A stretch of DNA of 64,000 bases from Streptomyces californicus (lineage in GTDB: Bacteria > Actinomycetota > Actinomycetes > Streptomycetales > Streptomycetaceae), in contig NZ_JNZZ01000008.1 of the NCBI RefSeq assembly GCF_000717645.1, positions 372,001 to 436,000 on the forward strand, read 5' to 3'. A model generated the notes under the pieces. That model saw nothing but the letters and a program-made list of their open reading frames with translations, searched no databases and had not been told where the DNA came from. Position numbers and translations under genes: made by a program. Shown here piece after piece: positions 10,001 through 17,751 of the stretch (positions within the stretch are counted from its first letter, which is position 1; every line of letters starts with the position of its first letter).

Positions 10001-10859
10001 CGGCGCGGTTCACCGGCGAAGCCGTCGAGCAGCCGGCCAGGACCACGGCGGGGACGTTGGCCGCGCCGCGCACGGCCTGCCACAGGGCGTCGGCGGTCGC
10101 CGGTTCACGGTCCCCGGCCCCGTCCTCCAGCAGGAGTTCACCGGGCCGTGCGTGGCAGACGATGTGGACGATGTCGGCGGGCCGCTCCGCCAGGGCGGCG
10201 CGGAGCGCGGTGAGGCTGCCGGAGCTGAGGACCCGCAGGTCTGCCCGGCCCGGGACCCGGGACATGGCGGCGGCCAGCCGGGCCGTCTCCGCGTCCAGGT
10301 CGAGCAGGGGCTCCCGGTGGCCGGGGGACCTGCGGGGGCCGGCGAGCAGGACGAGCAGCCGGAGCGAGCGGCCGGGCGGGTCGAGGGGAGGGGGCGCGTG
10401 GTGGCCGCCGAAGCCGCGGTACGGCCGGACGGTCGGGTGGAGCGCCAGCGGCGTCGGGCTCCCCGGCAGGGTCAGCGCTTCCCACGGCAGGCTGTCGAGC
10501 CGGCCCGGTTCCGCCTCGATCACGAGCGGCAGGCCGTGCCCCTTCTCCTCCGCGCTCCGCGACGCGGCGGTGAGGGCGCGGACGGCGCGTTCGCCCACCG
10601 CCTCGGCGAGCAGGCCGCCCAGCCGCCGCGTCAGGGCCGGGGGCGGGACGCCCGTGCTGCGGCGACGGCCGCTCCGGGCCGCGGCTCCGTACGTCCGGTG
10701 GAGCGCCTGCACGGTCTCCGCGAGGGAGAAGGGCACGTCGGCGCCGGGGCCCTCGGCGACGGTGCGCGTACCCACGCCGAGCGTCACGGCGGTCGCGCCG
10801 ATCCGCAGCCGCCAGTGCGGCGGGCCGGGGTGTGCCGCCGACGGCGGATCATCGGACAC
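7056..10859 (-). CDS. CHAT protease-STAND NTPase-TPR protein
   Basis: This 1267-aa multidomain protein begins with a caspase-like CHAT domain (about 1-375), with catalytic His in IVHIVCHARPG (H236) and Cys in VVLAGCSTAS (C277). A repetitive Pro/Ser/Thr linker follows (about 385-447). A STAND/AAA NTPase has P-loop GVGGVGKT (about 479-486) and Walker B around LTVVLDDFEA. A C-terminal array of tetratricopeptide-like helical repeats begins at about residue 840. A second low-complexity D/G/N/R linker lies near residue 760. The expected mechanism is that the TPR domain senses a trigger, the NTPase oligomerises and the protease is unleashed, as known for related CHAT and STAND proteins. The start overlaps the upstream gene by 11 bases, so it is the last gene of a three-gene operon. 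Trigger and substrate are unknown. Confidence 0.88.
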   Translation of the reverse strand: MSDDPPSAAHPGPPHWRLRIGATAVTLGVGTRTVAEGPGADVPFSLAETVQALHRTYGAAARSGRRRSTGVPPPALTRRLGGLLAEAVGERAVRALTAASRSAEEKGHGLPLVIEAEPGRLDSLPWEALTLPGSPTPLALHPTVRPYRGFGGHHAPPPLDPPGRSLRLLVLLAGPRRSPGHREPLLDLDAETARLAAAMSRVPGRADLRVLSSGSLTALRAALAERPADIVHIVCHARPGELLLEDGAGDREPATADALWQAVRGAANVPAVVLAGCSTASPVNRAAVPDAGDHSRFLPGLAQSLTEAGVPAVVAMSAPVRDTYAGALMARMYAGLAGGRPWWEALHDARVEQERLRRAADDWLPEWHVPLLYAGPRHRPGKPDPTAAPPVRDSAGSAAPPVSDPAGSTTPPRNTPPGDTSPEDTPRGNTSPRDTPPGTASPQAPFTLPLGEFVGRRAHLRLALNVLADAGGGGLVVQGVGGVGKTAFVGELLRLRAFSGPLVLLKGPLGPDDVLRGAADALGGRTDDPRLRELGNPERPWPARLADLTHLTAAPGVRGGTNEAVHSGADGTARPLTVVLDDFEANLAHDHAGRFRFADPELAEFLAALTARSAGTSLVIVSRHPLPTVAGSAAPRLRRLPLPPLTPDETDLMRLRLPLSRRLPPTKWREIRRAIGGHPRTYAYLEALLGTGRAADDLAARVGRLGGGLDAARARVRGEVRPAVREALSLTAADTLLDDLLSALDPPTRTLLHRAAVHRTPVPASAFTADGDEDRGRDGDRDGNGNGDGNGEATRERLDALAGSGLLAEDGEGPAGTRLWSVHRWTAGELGRLRPEAALDAHRRAAAYTEGLFSDTGLPEAVRVDAAFESLHHLVSTGAHGEAGALGTRLCRVLHAMGRWTTERALCLRLLEWSEPGTEAEAFAHRQLGLIARDRGDMKKGREHLERALAVSTAADDPLGIAHAEHQLGSIEIEQGDHRVAHARYDRARTTFRALGRDRDAAAALYQLSMLNADGGRPAEARAGFTEAQQVFTRLEDHGSVSSCHRSLAYLAEDDGDLDAAMAHCRSALALCTATGDTAQAEELRNHIGTLYVLTGNYEAAHAEFDAALRSAVARDAPEEVARSHQHLGVCARHMGALDIAEEHTRTALELNRELDRVAAQAQCLKILAELARLRGRPLDGLAYARRALVLLGRTDDTAHRPDTHLTIGDCLRDLGRPVEARRYYTHGLTDARTTRTTEHARTALAALDATGTGPADQRLGAGPLTT

Positions 10860-11604
10860 AGGGGTCCTCCTTCAGGTGCACGGCCTTCGGCGGCGCGGCG
10901 GGGGCGGCCCCGCAGACGTACACGACGGTCGGCTCGGCCTTCGCGTCGAGCGGCGCCGTGACGTACAGGACGGCGCCGGCGAGGACCAGCAGCGAGGCCA
11001 GCAGGGTGTCGCGGCGGGCCCGTCTCAGGGACCGCCGCACGTGCCAGGCGTGGACCCAGGCCAGCAGGCGGTGCTGCAGGCGCTGGATCAGCAGGGCGTT
11101 CCGCCGGGCGACGGCGGCCTCGTGGGTCAGGATCCGCGCCCGGGCGGGGTCGTCCTCGCGGGCCAGCAGCGCTTCGAGGCGGGCCGCCACGGTCAGCCGG
11201 AGCCGGCGTTCCCTTCGCAGGCCGGCCGGGGTGGAGGCGGTGGGACCGTAGAAGTCGGCGGGCGACCGGTCGATCAACGCCCGCAGCCCGTCCAGCTCCG
11301 GCGAACCGAGGTCGTCGAGCGTGGCCGTCCGAGGGGCGAGCACGTCACCGGTGCGCCACACGACCCAGACGACCCCGACGACAGCCAGGAGCATGCCGCC
11401 GGCCGCGGTCACCACGTCCCCGGCGTCGTCCAGGTCCTTGACGACGACGAGAGGCCCGCCCGCCAGCACCAGGGCGCCGACCGCCGCTGCCGCCGCGGTC
11501 ATCCAGCGCGCCGTGGCCCGCATGTCGGTGACGGAGGCGCGGAGGTCGGCGAGGACGGGGTCGGGGTCCGGGGCGCCGGGCTGCGGCTCGGCGGGGGTGC
11601 TCAT
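10849..11604 (-). CDS. Membrane protein of the CHAT-STAND operon
   Basis: This 251-aa protein starts MSTPAEPQPGAPDPDP. It has two adjacent N-terminal membrane helices (about 35-55 and 62-82), a long charged cytoplasmic helical region (about 90-205, rich in Arg/Ala/Leu), and a third membrane helix near the C-terminus (about 212-232). That helix is followed by a short tail with two cysteines (VYVCG, EDPCVR). The ATG at 11604 overlaps the TGA of the 59-aa ORF upstream (ATGA), and its own stop overlaps the CHAT gene start. Translational coupling on both sides argues for a functional complex. It could anchor the protease at the membrane or be its substrate/effector; that is inference. Confidence 0.78.
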   Translation of the reverse strand: MSTPAEPQPGAPDPDPVLADLRASVTDMRATARWMTAAAAAVGALVLAGGPLVVVKDLDDAGDVVTAAGGMLLAVVGVVWVVWRTGDVLAPRTATLDDLGSPELDGLRALIDRSPADFYGPTASTPAGLRRERRLRLTVAARLEALLAREDDPARARILTHEAAVARRNALLIQRLQHRLLAWVHAWHVRRSLRRARRDTLLASLLVLAGAVLYVTAPLDAKAEPTVVYVCGAAPAAPPKAVHLKEDPCVR

Positions 11605-11780
11605 CCGGTGAAGGGAAGGTGGGCGTCCGGATCGTCGCCGTCGTCGTCGCCGCGCATGTCGGGTGGTGTCTGGTCGTCGGGGAGCTCTTCGTGCGGCACC
11701 CACGCGGTGCCGTTGAAGAGTTCCACGTCGTTCCCGTTGAACCGGATGTCGCCCTCTTCGGGCTGCGGTGGTGAACCCAT
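11601..11780 (-). CDS. 59-aa acidic protein opening the CHAT-STAND operon
   Basis: This short ORF begins MGSPPQPEEGDIRFNGNDVE and contains ELFNGTAWVPHEELPDD. The two NG-turn segments (RFNGND, LFNGTAWVP) look like a small beta-hairpin unit. The second half is very acidic (DMRGDDDGDDPD). Its TGA overlaps the ATG of the membrane-protein gene by 4 bases (ATGA), which is the main evidence that it is translated. Normal GC-rich third positions also support it. No family name is known to me; it could act as an adaptor or as a peptide substrate of the CHAT protease. Confidence 0.6.
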   Translation of the reverse strand: MGSPPQPEEGDIRFNGNDVELFNGTAWVPHEELPDDQTPPDMRGDDDGDDPDAHLPFTG

Positions 11781-11875
11781 GACCGGATTATCCGTAAAAT
11801 TAATGCCAGTTGGTAGTGGATGTGCTCAACTGGCGTTGTGTCGTAGCTTCTTGCTGTCGGTGGCAGCGATGCCGA

Positions 11876-11956
11876 CGAAACCGGCGACACACGTGAGGCC
11901 AGCGAAACCGGCGACACACGTGAGGCCAGAGAAACCGGCGATACACGTGGGGCCCA
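11876..11956. repeat. 27-bp tandem repeat, three copies
   Basis: Three head-to-tail copies of a 27-base unit contain GAAACCGGCGACACACGTGAG: 11876-11902, 11903-11929 and 11930-11956. The first two are identical and the third has four substitutions. It lies between the divergent CHAT operon and the 12035 gene, so it sits in their shared promoter region. ACACGTG recurs once per unit and could be a protein-binding motif. Confidence 0.85.
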
Positions 11957-12034
11957 TGAGGTGAGGCCCGTGATACCTGCGATGCCTGCGCCGCGCCGCA
12001 CCGTTTCCGTCCGCGTCGACGAAGGGCTCCCGCC

Positions 12035-12472
12035 ATGTACGACCTGATGCTCAGCCCGCACGCCCGGGGCACCGCCGTCGAGCAGTTGCACCGCCTGGTG
12101 GAGGCTGTCGGGCTCGTCACCACCGTGCAGACGTCGATCGGAGTCGGGGACACGGCCGGCGTGATCGTCGAGGCGGCTCCCCGCCTCGCGGAGGACCACG
12201 ACGTCCTTTCCAGCGGGCTGATCATGAGCCGCGTCGGGATGTACCGCATCGCCTGGGGCGTCGTCAGCCACCCCGGCGGGAGCCTGGCGGTCCTCGCCCC
12301 GCTGCCGGGCTACGAGGGGCAGCAGTCCTCCGACTGGATCCGGCACTACATGCGGGAAGTGCTCGACCCCGTCATGGCTCTGTCGGGGCGCGGTCACCGC
12401 ACCGGCGGAGGGGGTAACGGCACGGTCACGGAAGAGGAGTTCGCGCGGGCGTTCAGGGAGGCGTACGTCTGA
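12035..12472 (+). CDS. Hypothetical protein divergent from the CHAT operon
   Basis: This 145-aa soluble protein begins MYDLMLSPHARGTAVEQLHRL. It is predicted alpha/beta (VVTTVQTSIGVGD, GVIVEAAPRL) with a Gly-rich hinge near residue 125 and a C-terminal helix EEEFARAFREAYV. I do not recognise a family. It is transcribed away from the CHAT-STAND operon across a 254-base region holding a 27-bp tandem repeat, so it may share regulation with that operon. Codon bias is normal for the genome. Confidence 0.65.
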   Translation: MYDLMLSPHARGTAVEQLHRLVEAVGLVTTVQTSIGVGDTAGVIVEAAPRLAEDHDVLSSGLIMSRVGMYRIAWGVVSHPGGSLAVLAPLPGYEGQQSSDWIRHYMREVLDPVMALSGRGHRTGGGGNGTVTEEEFARAFREAYV

Positions 12473-12502
12473 GGGCGCGTACGCCTTCGGGGGCGCCCGG
12501 GA

Positions 12503-12630
12503 GCGAGTTCGTGCCCGGCGCCTGGGGGCGAGTTCGTGCCCGGCGACCGGGGGCGCGTTCGTATCCGCCGATCCGGGGCGAGTTCGTGCCCGGTGATTCA
12601 GAGGCGAGCTTGTGCCCGGGTCCGGGGCCG
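12503..12630. repeat. Intergenic tandem repeat of about 25-26 bp
   Basis: About five degenerate units containing GCGAGTTCGTGCCCGG follow the end of the 12035 gene. The remaining bases up to the response-regulator gene at 12694 are featureless. The two flanking genes converge here, so this is terminator territory, though no clear hairpin was seen. Confidence 0.75.
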
Positions 12631-12693
12631 GCCACTTCGCGGGGTGGCGGCCGCCTCTCCGCGCGCGTGGGGCGGGCCGTGTCGCGTGCGGGG

Positions 12694-13353
12694 CTATTCC
12701 TCCAGGCCGTTGGCCCATACCCAGGCGGCGATGCCGACGCGGTTCCGTACGGTCAACTTCCGCTGGACGCTCGCTATATGGGTCTTGGCGGTGCCCGGGG
12801 AGATGAAGAGTGCGGCGCCGATCTCGGCGTTGGTCAGGCCCTTCGCGACCAGTCGGGCGATCTCCGTCTCCCTGGAGGTCAGCGCGTCCGGCGGTTGGAC
12901 CGGCCTGGGTCTGCCGGCGTTTCGGTGGTGTCGCAGCAGGCTGACGGTGAGGGACGGGCTGATCAGCGTGTCGCCCGCCATCGCCGCGCGCACCGCCTCC
13001 ACCAGCAGCGCCGGCCCCGAGCGCTTCAGCAGAAAGCCGCAGGCCCCGTACTCCAGCGCGGTGTGCACGTACTCGTCGAGCCCGAAGGTCGTCACCACCA
13101 CCACGCGGACCGGCTGCTCCGCTTCGGGGCCGGCGAGGCGCCGGGTGACCTCCAAGCCGTCCAGGCGCGGCATCCGGATATCGGCGAGGACGACGTCCGG
13201 GCGCAGTCGTGCGGCGAGTTCGACGGCCTGCTGACCGTCAGCCGCCTCGCCGACCACCTCCATGTCGGGCTGGGCTTCCAGGATGAGGCGGAATCCGACG
13301 CGTACGGACTCCTGGTCGTCGGCGAGGAGGATGCGGAGGGTCACGTCCGGCAC
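12694..13353 (-). CDS. NarL/LuxR-family response regulator
   Basis: This 219-aa protein starts with GTG at 13353 (MPDVTLRILLADDQ); a second GTG at 13344 is possible. The receiver domain has the acidic pair DD near residues 11-12, phospho-acceptor Asp in VVLADIRMP and conserved Lys in GFLLKRS. The DNA-binding domain begins LTSRETEIARLVAKGLTNAEIG, a standard LuxR helix-turn-helix. It lies 230 bases downstream of the histidine kinase on the same strand, with repetitive DNA between, and is its probable partner. No transporter or other target is adjacent. Confidence 0.92.
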   Translation of the reverse strand: MPDVTLRILLADDQESVRVGFRLILEAQPDMEVVGEAADGQQAVELAARLRPDVVLADIRMPRLDGLEVTRRLAGPEAEQPVRVVVVTTFGLDEYVHTALEYGACGFLLKRSGPALLVEAVRAAMAGDTLISPSLTVSLLRHHRNAGRPRPVQPPDALTSRETEIARLVAKGLTNAEIGAALFISPGTAKTHIASVQRKLTVRNRVGIAAWVWANGLEE

Positions 13354-13583
13354 CGTAATGCGGTTCCGCCACACCCGGCCAGCGGGGACGGGCCGGAACG
13401 CGCCGGGCGGGGTTGCGGAGCCGGGGAGTTGAGGAGCTGGCGAGTTGGAGAGTTGAGGGGTTGGGGAGTTCGGGAGCTGGAGTCGGATTGTGGGCGGTGG
13501 GTGGTGGGCGATGGACGGGGCGGGCGGCAGGCGGGTCGGCTGACGGGCGGCAGATGGCGGGGGTGCGGGGCGGGGGTGGTCGG

Positions 13584-14894
13584 TCAGGTGGGCAGGGGGA
13601 AGGTCGCGGTCACCTGCCAGCCGGGCCGGCCGTGGGGTCCGTCGTCGGTGCGGGCCCCATGGTTCTCCTGGGCCGCGCCGAAGTGCAGGGTGCCGCCCAG
13701 CGCCCGGGTGCGTTCGGAGAGCCCCGCCAGACCGGTGGCCGCGGGGTGGACCCGGTCGCCGAGGTGCCCGCCGCCCGTTCCGCCGGGGGCGGGGGGTCCG
13801 TTGGCCACGGACACGGTGAGTACGGGATCGGCGTCCTCCGCGCCGTCGAGCAGCACGGACACGGCCACCCACGGAGCGGTGGTCGCGTGTCGGCGTACGT
13901 TCGTCAGCGCCTCCACCACCACCCGGTGGGCGGTGCCCGCCACCTCGTGGGGGACCCGCCGGACGTGTTCGGAGCGCCGGTCCATGTCCAGGCGCACGTC
14001 GGCCGGGCCGGCCGACCTGAACCGGTCGACGACGTCCACGATGTCCTCCAGGCCGTACGTCCCCGGCGGCGGCGATGCCTGGGGCGCGTCCGGAGAGCCG
14101 GGGGAGCCGCCGGGGGAGTCGCCGGGGGTTCTGAGCATGTGGACGGTGCGGTCCATGGAGCCGAGCGCCTGCTGGCCCGACTCCTCGATCTGCCGGAGGA
14201 GCGGCAGCAGCTCCTCCGGCCGGTCCGCGCCGATCACCTGCGCCGCCTGGGCGAGCACCACGACGGCCGAGACGTCATGGGCGGCGAAGTCATGCAGGTC
14301 AGCGGCGAGTTCGAGACGTTGGTGCCGCCGCGCCTCGTGCACCGCGCGGACCCTGCGGGTTTCCAGCGAACGCAGCCCTCCACCCGTGGCAGCCGCGGCG
14401 ATCGTCCCGAGCGCGATGAACGCGCTCTGCGCGGCGGCGTCCACAGCGGACGGCGGAACGTGCAGGCGAAACAGCGCGGTTGAGGACAGCAGCCCCAGGA
14501 TCGAGCAGAGTGCGGCGGCCTGCCGGGCAGGGGCGTACCGGGCGACCAGGCAGACGAGCAGCAGCAGCGCCGCGATCTCCACGAGCGTCGCAAGTCCGGT
14601 CGCCCGGTCCGTGGTTGGCGGGCTGCTGAACAGCGTGCCGAGGGCGGAGGCGGCGGCCACGCCGGCGGCGGCCCACGCGACGGTACGTGGCCGGTGCCGC
14701 CTCCAGGCGACGACGAGCACGCCCAGGGCCGCCACCGCTGTGATCGCCCCCGCCTGGAGGCCGCCCGCCGGGGCCGTCAGCAGGCCGACGGCCACCCCGC
14801 CCAGGGCGAGGACCGCGCAGACCGGAGCGACGGCTCGCTCCTCAAGCCGGAATCGGCGCCCGACCCGTACGAAGTCCCGTTCTTCCGCCGCCAT
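13584..14894 (-). CDS. Sensor histidine kinase (HisKA_3 type)
   Basis: This 436-aa kinase has about six N-terminal membrane helices (residues about 20-170), then the phospho-acceptor box LAADLHDFAAHDVSAVVVL, an N box in VVVEALTNVRRHA and a G box GLAGLSERTRALGG. A Pro/Ser/Gly-rich insert (PGDSPGGSPGSPDAPQASPPPG) separates the dimerisation and ATPase regions. Its start, MAAEERDFVRVGRRF, is divergent from the Ser/Thr kinase gene. It pairs with the response regulator downstream. The 13354-13583 gap contains degenerate GAGTTG/GAGCTGG repeats. Confidence 0.9.
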   Translation of the reverse strand: MAAEERDFVRVGRRFRLEERAVAPVCAVLALGGVAVGLLTAPAGGLQAGAITAVAALGVLVVAWRRHRPRTVAWAAAGVAAASALGTLFSSPPTTDRATGLATLVEIAALLLLVCLVARYAPARQAAALCSILGLLSSTALFRLHVPPSAVDAAAQSAFIALGTIAAAATGGGLRSLETRRVRAVHEARRHQRLELAADLHDFAAHDVSAVVVLAQAAQVIGADRPEELLPLLRQIEESGQQALGSMDRTVHMLRTPGDSPGGSPGSPDAPQASPPPGTYGLEDIVDVVDRFRSAGPADVRLDMDRRSEHVRRVPHEVAGTAHRVVVEALTNVRRHATTAPWVAVSVLLDGAEDADPVLTVSVANGPPAPGGTGGGHLGDRVHPAATGLAGLSERTRALGGTLHFGAAQENHGARTDDGPHGRPGWQVTATFPLPT

Positions 14895-15113
14895 TTCCGG
14901 GATTCTACGGAGCCGGGGCCGAAGCCGGAGCCCAGCCGGACGGCCGGTAGCCCGGCCTGGGTCGCGGGCCCGGGGCCGGGCCCCGCAGGGCGCTCCTCCG
15001 GCCGGGAGCCGCGTACCCCTGCGTCTGGGGGTGCTCCTATCCTGGGCGGGCGCGCGGCTCCGGCCGGGTGTGAACTACCGCAGGATTCAAGGCCATCGGG
15101 GGGTCTGTTCAGC

Positions 15114-17627
15114 ATGAGCGTCGGCGCGGGCGGCGGTACGGGGACGGGTGCGGGGCCGGGGAAGCGTCCACAACCGGGTACGAGTGCAGGGGCGGCCCCG
15201 GGCGGAGGCGCGCCTGCGGGCGAGGGTGCGGGGCCGGGTGCGGGGGAGGGCGACAGGCGGGGCACGGCACTGGACGGCATACGCCCCCTCGCGGTCGGCG
15301 ATCCCGCCCGGATCGGGCCCTACCCGCTGCTCGGCCGGCTCGGCGCCGGCGGCATGGGCCGCGTGTATCTGGCCCGTTCGGCGGGCGGGCGCACCGTGGC
15401 CGTGAAGGTCGTGCACGAGGAGCACATCGCCAACGGGGAGTTCCGGGCGCGTTTCCGGCGGGAGATCGAGAGCGCCCGGCGGGTCGGCGGGCGCTGGACC
15501 GCCCCGGTGCTCGACGCCGACGCGGACGCGGAGCAGCCGTGGGTGGCCACCGGCTATGTGCCCGGCCCCTCCCTGGAACAGGCCGTACGGGAGCACGGCC
15601 CGCTGCCCGTGGAGTCCGTCCACGCCCTGGCGGAGGGGCTGCTCCGCGCCCTGCGCGGGATTCACGCCGCCGGGATCGTCCACCGCGACCTCAAGCCCTC
15701 CAACGTCCTGCTGACCGCCGACGGCCCCCGGGTCATCGACTTCGGCATCGCCCGCGCCTTCCAGGTGTCGGTCGAATCGCTGCTGACCAGCACCGGTATG
15801 GTCATCGGCTCCCCGGGATTCATGGCGCCCGAACAGATCCTCGGCGAGGAGACCGGGCCCGGGGCGGACGTCTTCTCCCTCGGCTGTGTGCTGATGTACG
15901 CGACCGCCGGACAGTTGCCGTTCGGGGCCGGTGCGAGCAACCAGCACGCCGTCATGTTCCGGATCGTCCAGTCCCCGCCGGACCTGAGCGCCGTGGCCGA
16001 CGACCGTCTGCGGGCGCTGATCGAGCGCTGCCTGACGAAGAACGCGGCCGAACGGCCGGGTGTCGACGAGCTGTTGGCCGAGCTGGCCGCTGCGGCATCC
16101 GCGTCCGCCTCGCACGGTGCGTGGCTGCCGCCGGTGCTGCTGGCCCGCCTGGCGCGGCAGTCGGCCCTGCTGCTGGACGCGGATGTGCCGGGGAGGGCCG
16201 ACGCGGCGGGGAGTGCTGATGTGCCGGGTCGGGCGGACGTACCGGACGCACCGGGGGGACGGAACGCACCGGGAAGGGGTGCTGACGCACCCGGGGCTGC
16301 GGAGGTGCCCGGGGCCGTTGGTGTATCCGGGGCTGCGGAGTCGCCCGGGGCTGCGGACATGCCCGGGGCTGCGGAGGTGCCCGGGGCCGTAGGTGTACCC
16401 GGGGCTGCGGAGGTGCCCGGGGCCGCTGACGTACCCGAGGCAGCAGAGGCGCCCGGGGTCATAGACATACCCGGGGCAGGGGAGCCCGGCCGCTCCACTG
16501 CCGAGCCCGCGCCCGAGGCCGATCCCGGGGCCGAGCCCCCGCCCGCCGTACCCGCCGTACCCGCCGCCGTACTCGCCTCTCCGGCCGCTGCCCGTGATCT
16601 CGGGACGGTCGATCTGCGTCCGCACCCGGCCGAGGGCCTCGCGCCGGCCCGTGTCCCGGCTCCTGCCCCCGCGCCCACCGACCCCGGCCGGGTCGCCCCG
16701 CCCACCGGCCCCGGCCCGTCCGCCCCAGCCACCGGCCCCGGCCCGGTCGTCCCGTCCACCGGCGGCCGGTCGCGTCGTCGCCGGGTCTGGGTCGTCGCGG
16801 CCGTCGTCGTCGCGGTGCTGGTCGCCGGGGGCACCACGGCGTTCCTCAACCGTGATCCCGGTGGTTCCGCCGATGCGCGGGGCGGGGAGTCCACGCCCCC
16901 CGGCGCCGGTGACACCTCCTCCGGGCCGTCGGCCGCGCCCTCCGGGGACGACGAGGACGGGGCCAAGGGCGACGGCGAGCGCGACCCGAAGGACAAGGAC
17001 GCCGACAAGGGCAAGGGCAGCGGCGACAAGGACAAGGGGGAGGACGGAGACGGGGAGAAGGACACCGACAGCCGCAGCGCCGGGTCGGCGTCCGAAGGCG
17101 GCGGATCCGGAGACGGCGGTTCGGCGGATTCCGGCTCCGGTTCGGGCTCTGGTTCCGGATCCGGCTCCGGCTCCAGTGCCGGAGGCGGCGGCGGCGCGCA
17201 GGGTGGGTCCGGTTCGTCGGCGTCGGGCGGATCCGGCGGCGACGGGGTGAAGCCGCCCGCGTCGAACCCCGACCCCGCCCCGGACGGCCGGGTGCCGCAG
17301 CACTTCGTCGGAACCTGGTCCCTCGAATCCCAGTACGTCGTTCTCCAGCCGCACACCGTGGTCATCCGGCGGGTGTCGCCCGGTCAGTCGGCGGTGACCC
17401 TCGTCGCCGACGTACAGGGGTCGGGGCACTGCGAGTACACCGCGAAGCTCAGCTCCGTGGCGGACGGCGGGAAGCGGATCAACGTCGGCGCCGGGGTGGT
17501 GGACCGGGCCCGTTCCGGCCCCCTGTGCCAGGACACCGAGCCCTCGTCCTTCACCGTCGCCGGGTCCGGCATCCAGCACGACGTCGGCCCCGCCCACGGC
17601 AGCGGCTACCGCTACAACCGCGGCTGA
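15114..17627 (+). CDS. Receptor-like Ser/Thr protein kinase
   Basis: This 837-aa PASTA-less eukaryotic-type kinase starts at ATG 15114 with a disordered Gly/Pro-rich lead. The kinase domain runs from about residue 67 (GRLGAGGMGRVY glycine loop), with catalytic Lys in VAVKVV (about 97), HRDLKPSN (about 190) and DFGIAR activation-segment start. It is followed by about 12 copies of a PGAAEVPGA-like repeat (about 390-460) and a Pro-rich stretch. A single membrane helix (about 558-578, VWVVAAVVVAVLVAGG) follows, then a Lys/Asp-rich and Ser/Gly-rich linker. A compact extracellular domain (about 724-836) contains two cysteines (HCEYT, PLCQD) that could form a disulfide. The architecture suggests a transmembrane sensor; the ligand is unknown. 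A strong terminator follows. Confidence 0.92.
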   Translation: MSVGAGGGTGTGAGPGKRPQPGTSAGAAPGGGAPAGEGAGPGAGEGDRRGTALDGIRPLAVGDPARIGPYPLLGRLGAGGMGRVYLARSAGGRTVAVKVVHEEHIANGEFRARFRREIESARRVGGRWTAPVLDADADAEQPWVATGYVPGPSLEQAVREHGPLPVESVHALAEGLLRALRGIHAAGIVHRDLKPSNVLLTADGPRVIDFGIARAFQVSVESLLTSTGMVIGSPGFMAPEQILGEETGPGADVFSLGCVLMYATAGQLPFGAGASNQHAVMFRIVQSPPDLSAVADDRLRALIERCLTKNAAERPGVDELLAELAAAASASASHGAWLPPVLLARLARQSALLLDADVPGRADAAGSADVPGRADVPDAPGGRNAPGRGADAPGAAEVPGAVGVSGAAESPGAADMPGAAEVPGAVGVPGAAEVPGAADVPEAAEAPGVIDIPGAGEPGRSTAEPAPEADPGAEPPPAVPAVPAAVLASPAAARDLGTVDLRPHPAEGLAPARVPAPAPAPTDPGRVAPPTGPGPSAPATGPGPVVPSTGGRSRRRRVWVVAAVVVAVLVAGGTTAFLNRDPGGSADARGGESTPPGAGDTSSGPSAAPSGDDEDGAKGDGERDPKDKDADKGKGSGDKDKGEDGDGEKDTDSRSAGSASEGGGSGDGGSADSGSGSGSGSGSGSGSSAGGGGGAQGGSGSSASGGSGGDGVKPPASNPDPAPDGRVPQHFVGTWSLESQYVVLQPHTVVIRRVSPGQSAVTLVADVQGSGHCEYTAKLSSVADGGKRINVGAGVVDRARSGPLCQDTEPSSFTVAGSGIQHDVGPAHGSGYRYNRG

Positions 17628-17640
17628 CCGGTACGACGAC

Positions 17641-17683
17641 CGCGCCCGACCGGCACCGGTGGTCCCGGTGCCGGTCGGGCGCG
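17641..17683. terminator. Bidirectional Rho-independent terminator
   Basis: A 17-base-pair perfect GC-rich stem (arms at 17641-17657 and 17667-17683, core CCGACCGGCACC/GGTGCCGGTCGG) encloses a 9-base loop. It lies between the convergent Ser/Thr kinase and GntR genes and would stop transcription from both. Confidence 0.85.
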
Positions 17684-17751
17684 GCTCAGGCAGGGTCGGG
17701 CGCGGTTCAGGGCGGTCAGGCGCCCCGCAGCCGGCTCGGCGGCCGCGCCGG

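Noticed and set aside
12511..15117. 868-aa plus-strand open frame
   Set aside because: Antisense to two well-supported genes (response regulator and kinase) and without any domain-like segment; typical GC-rich shadow.
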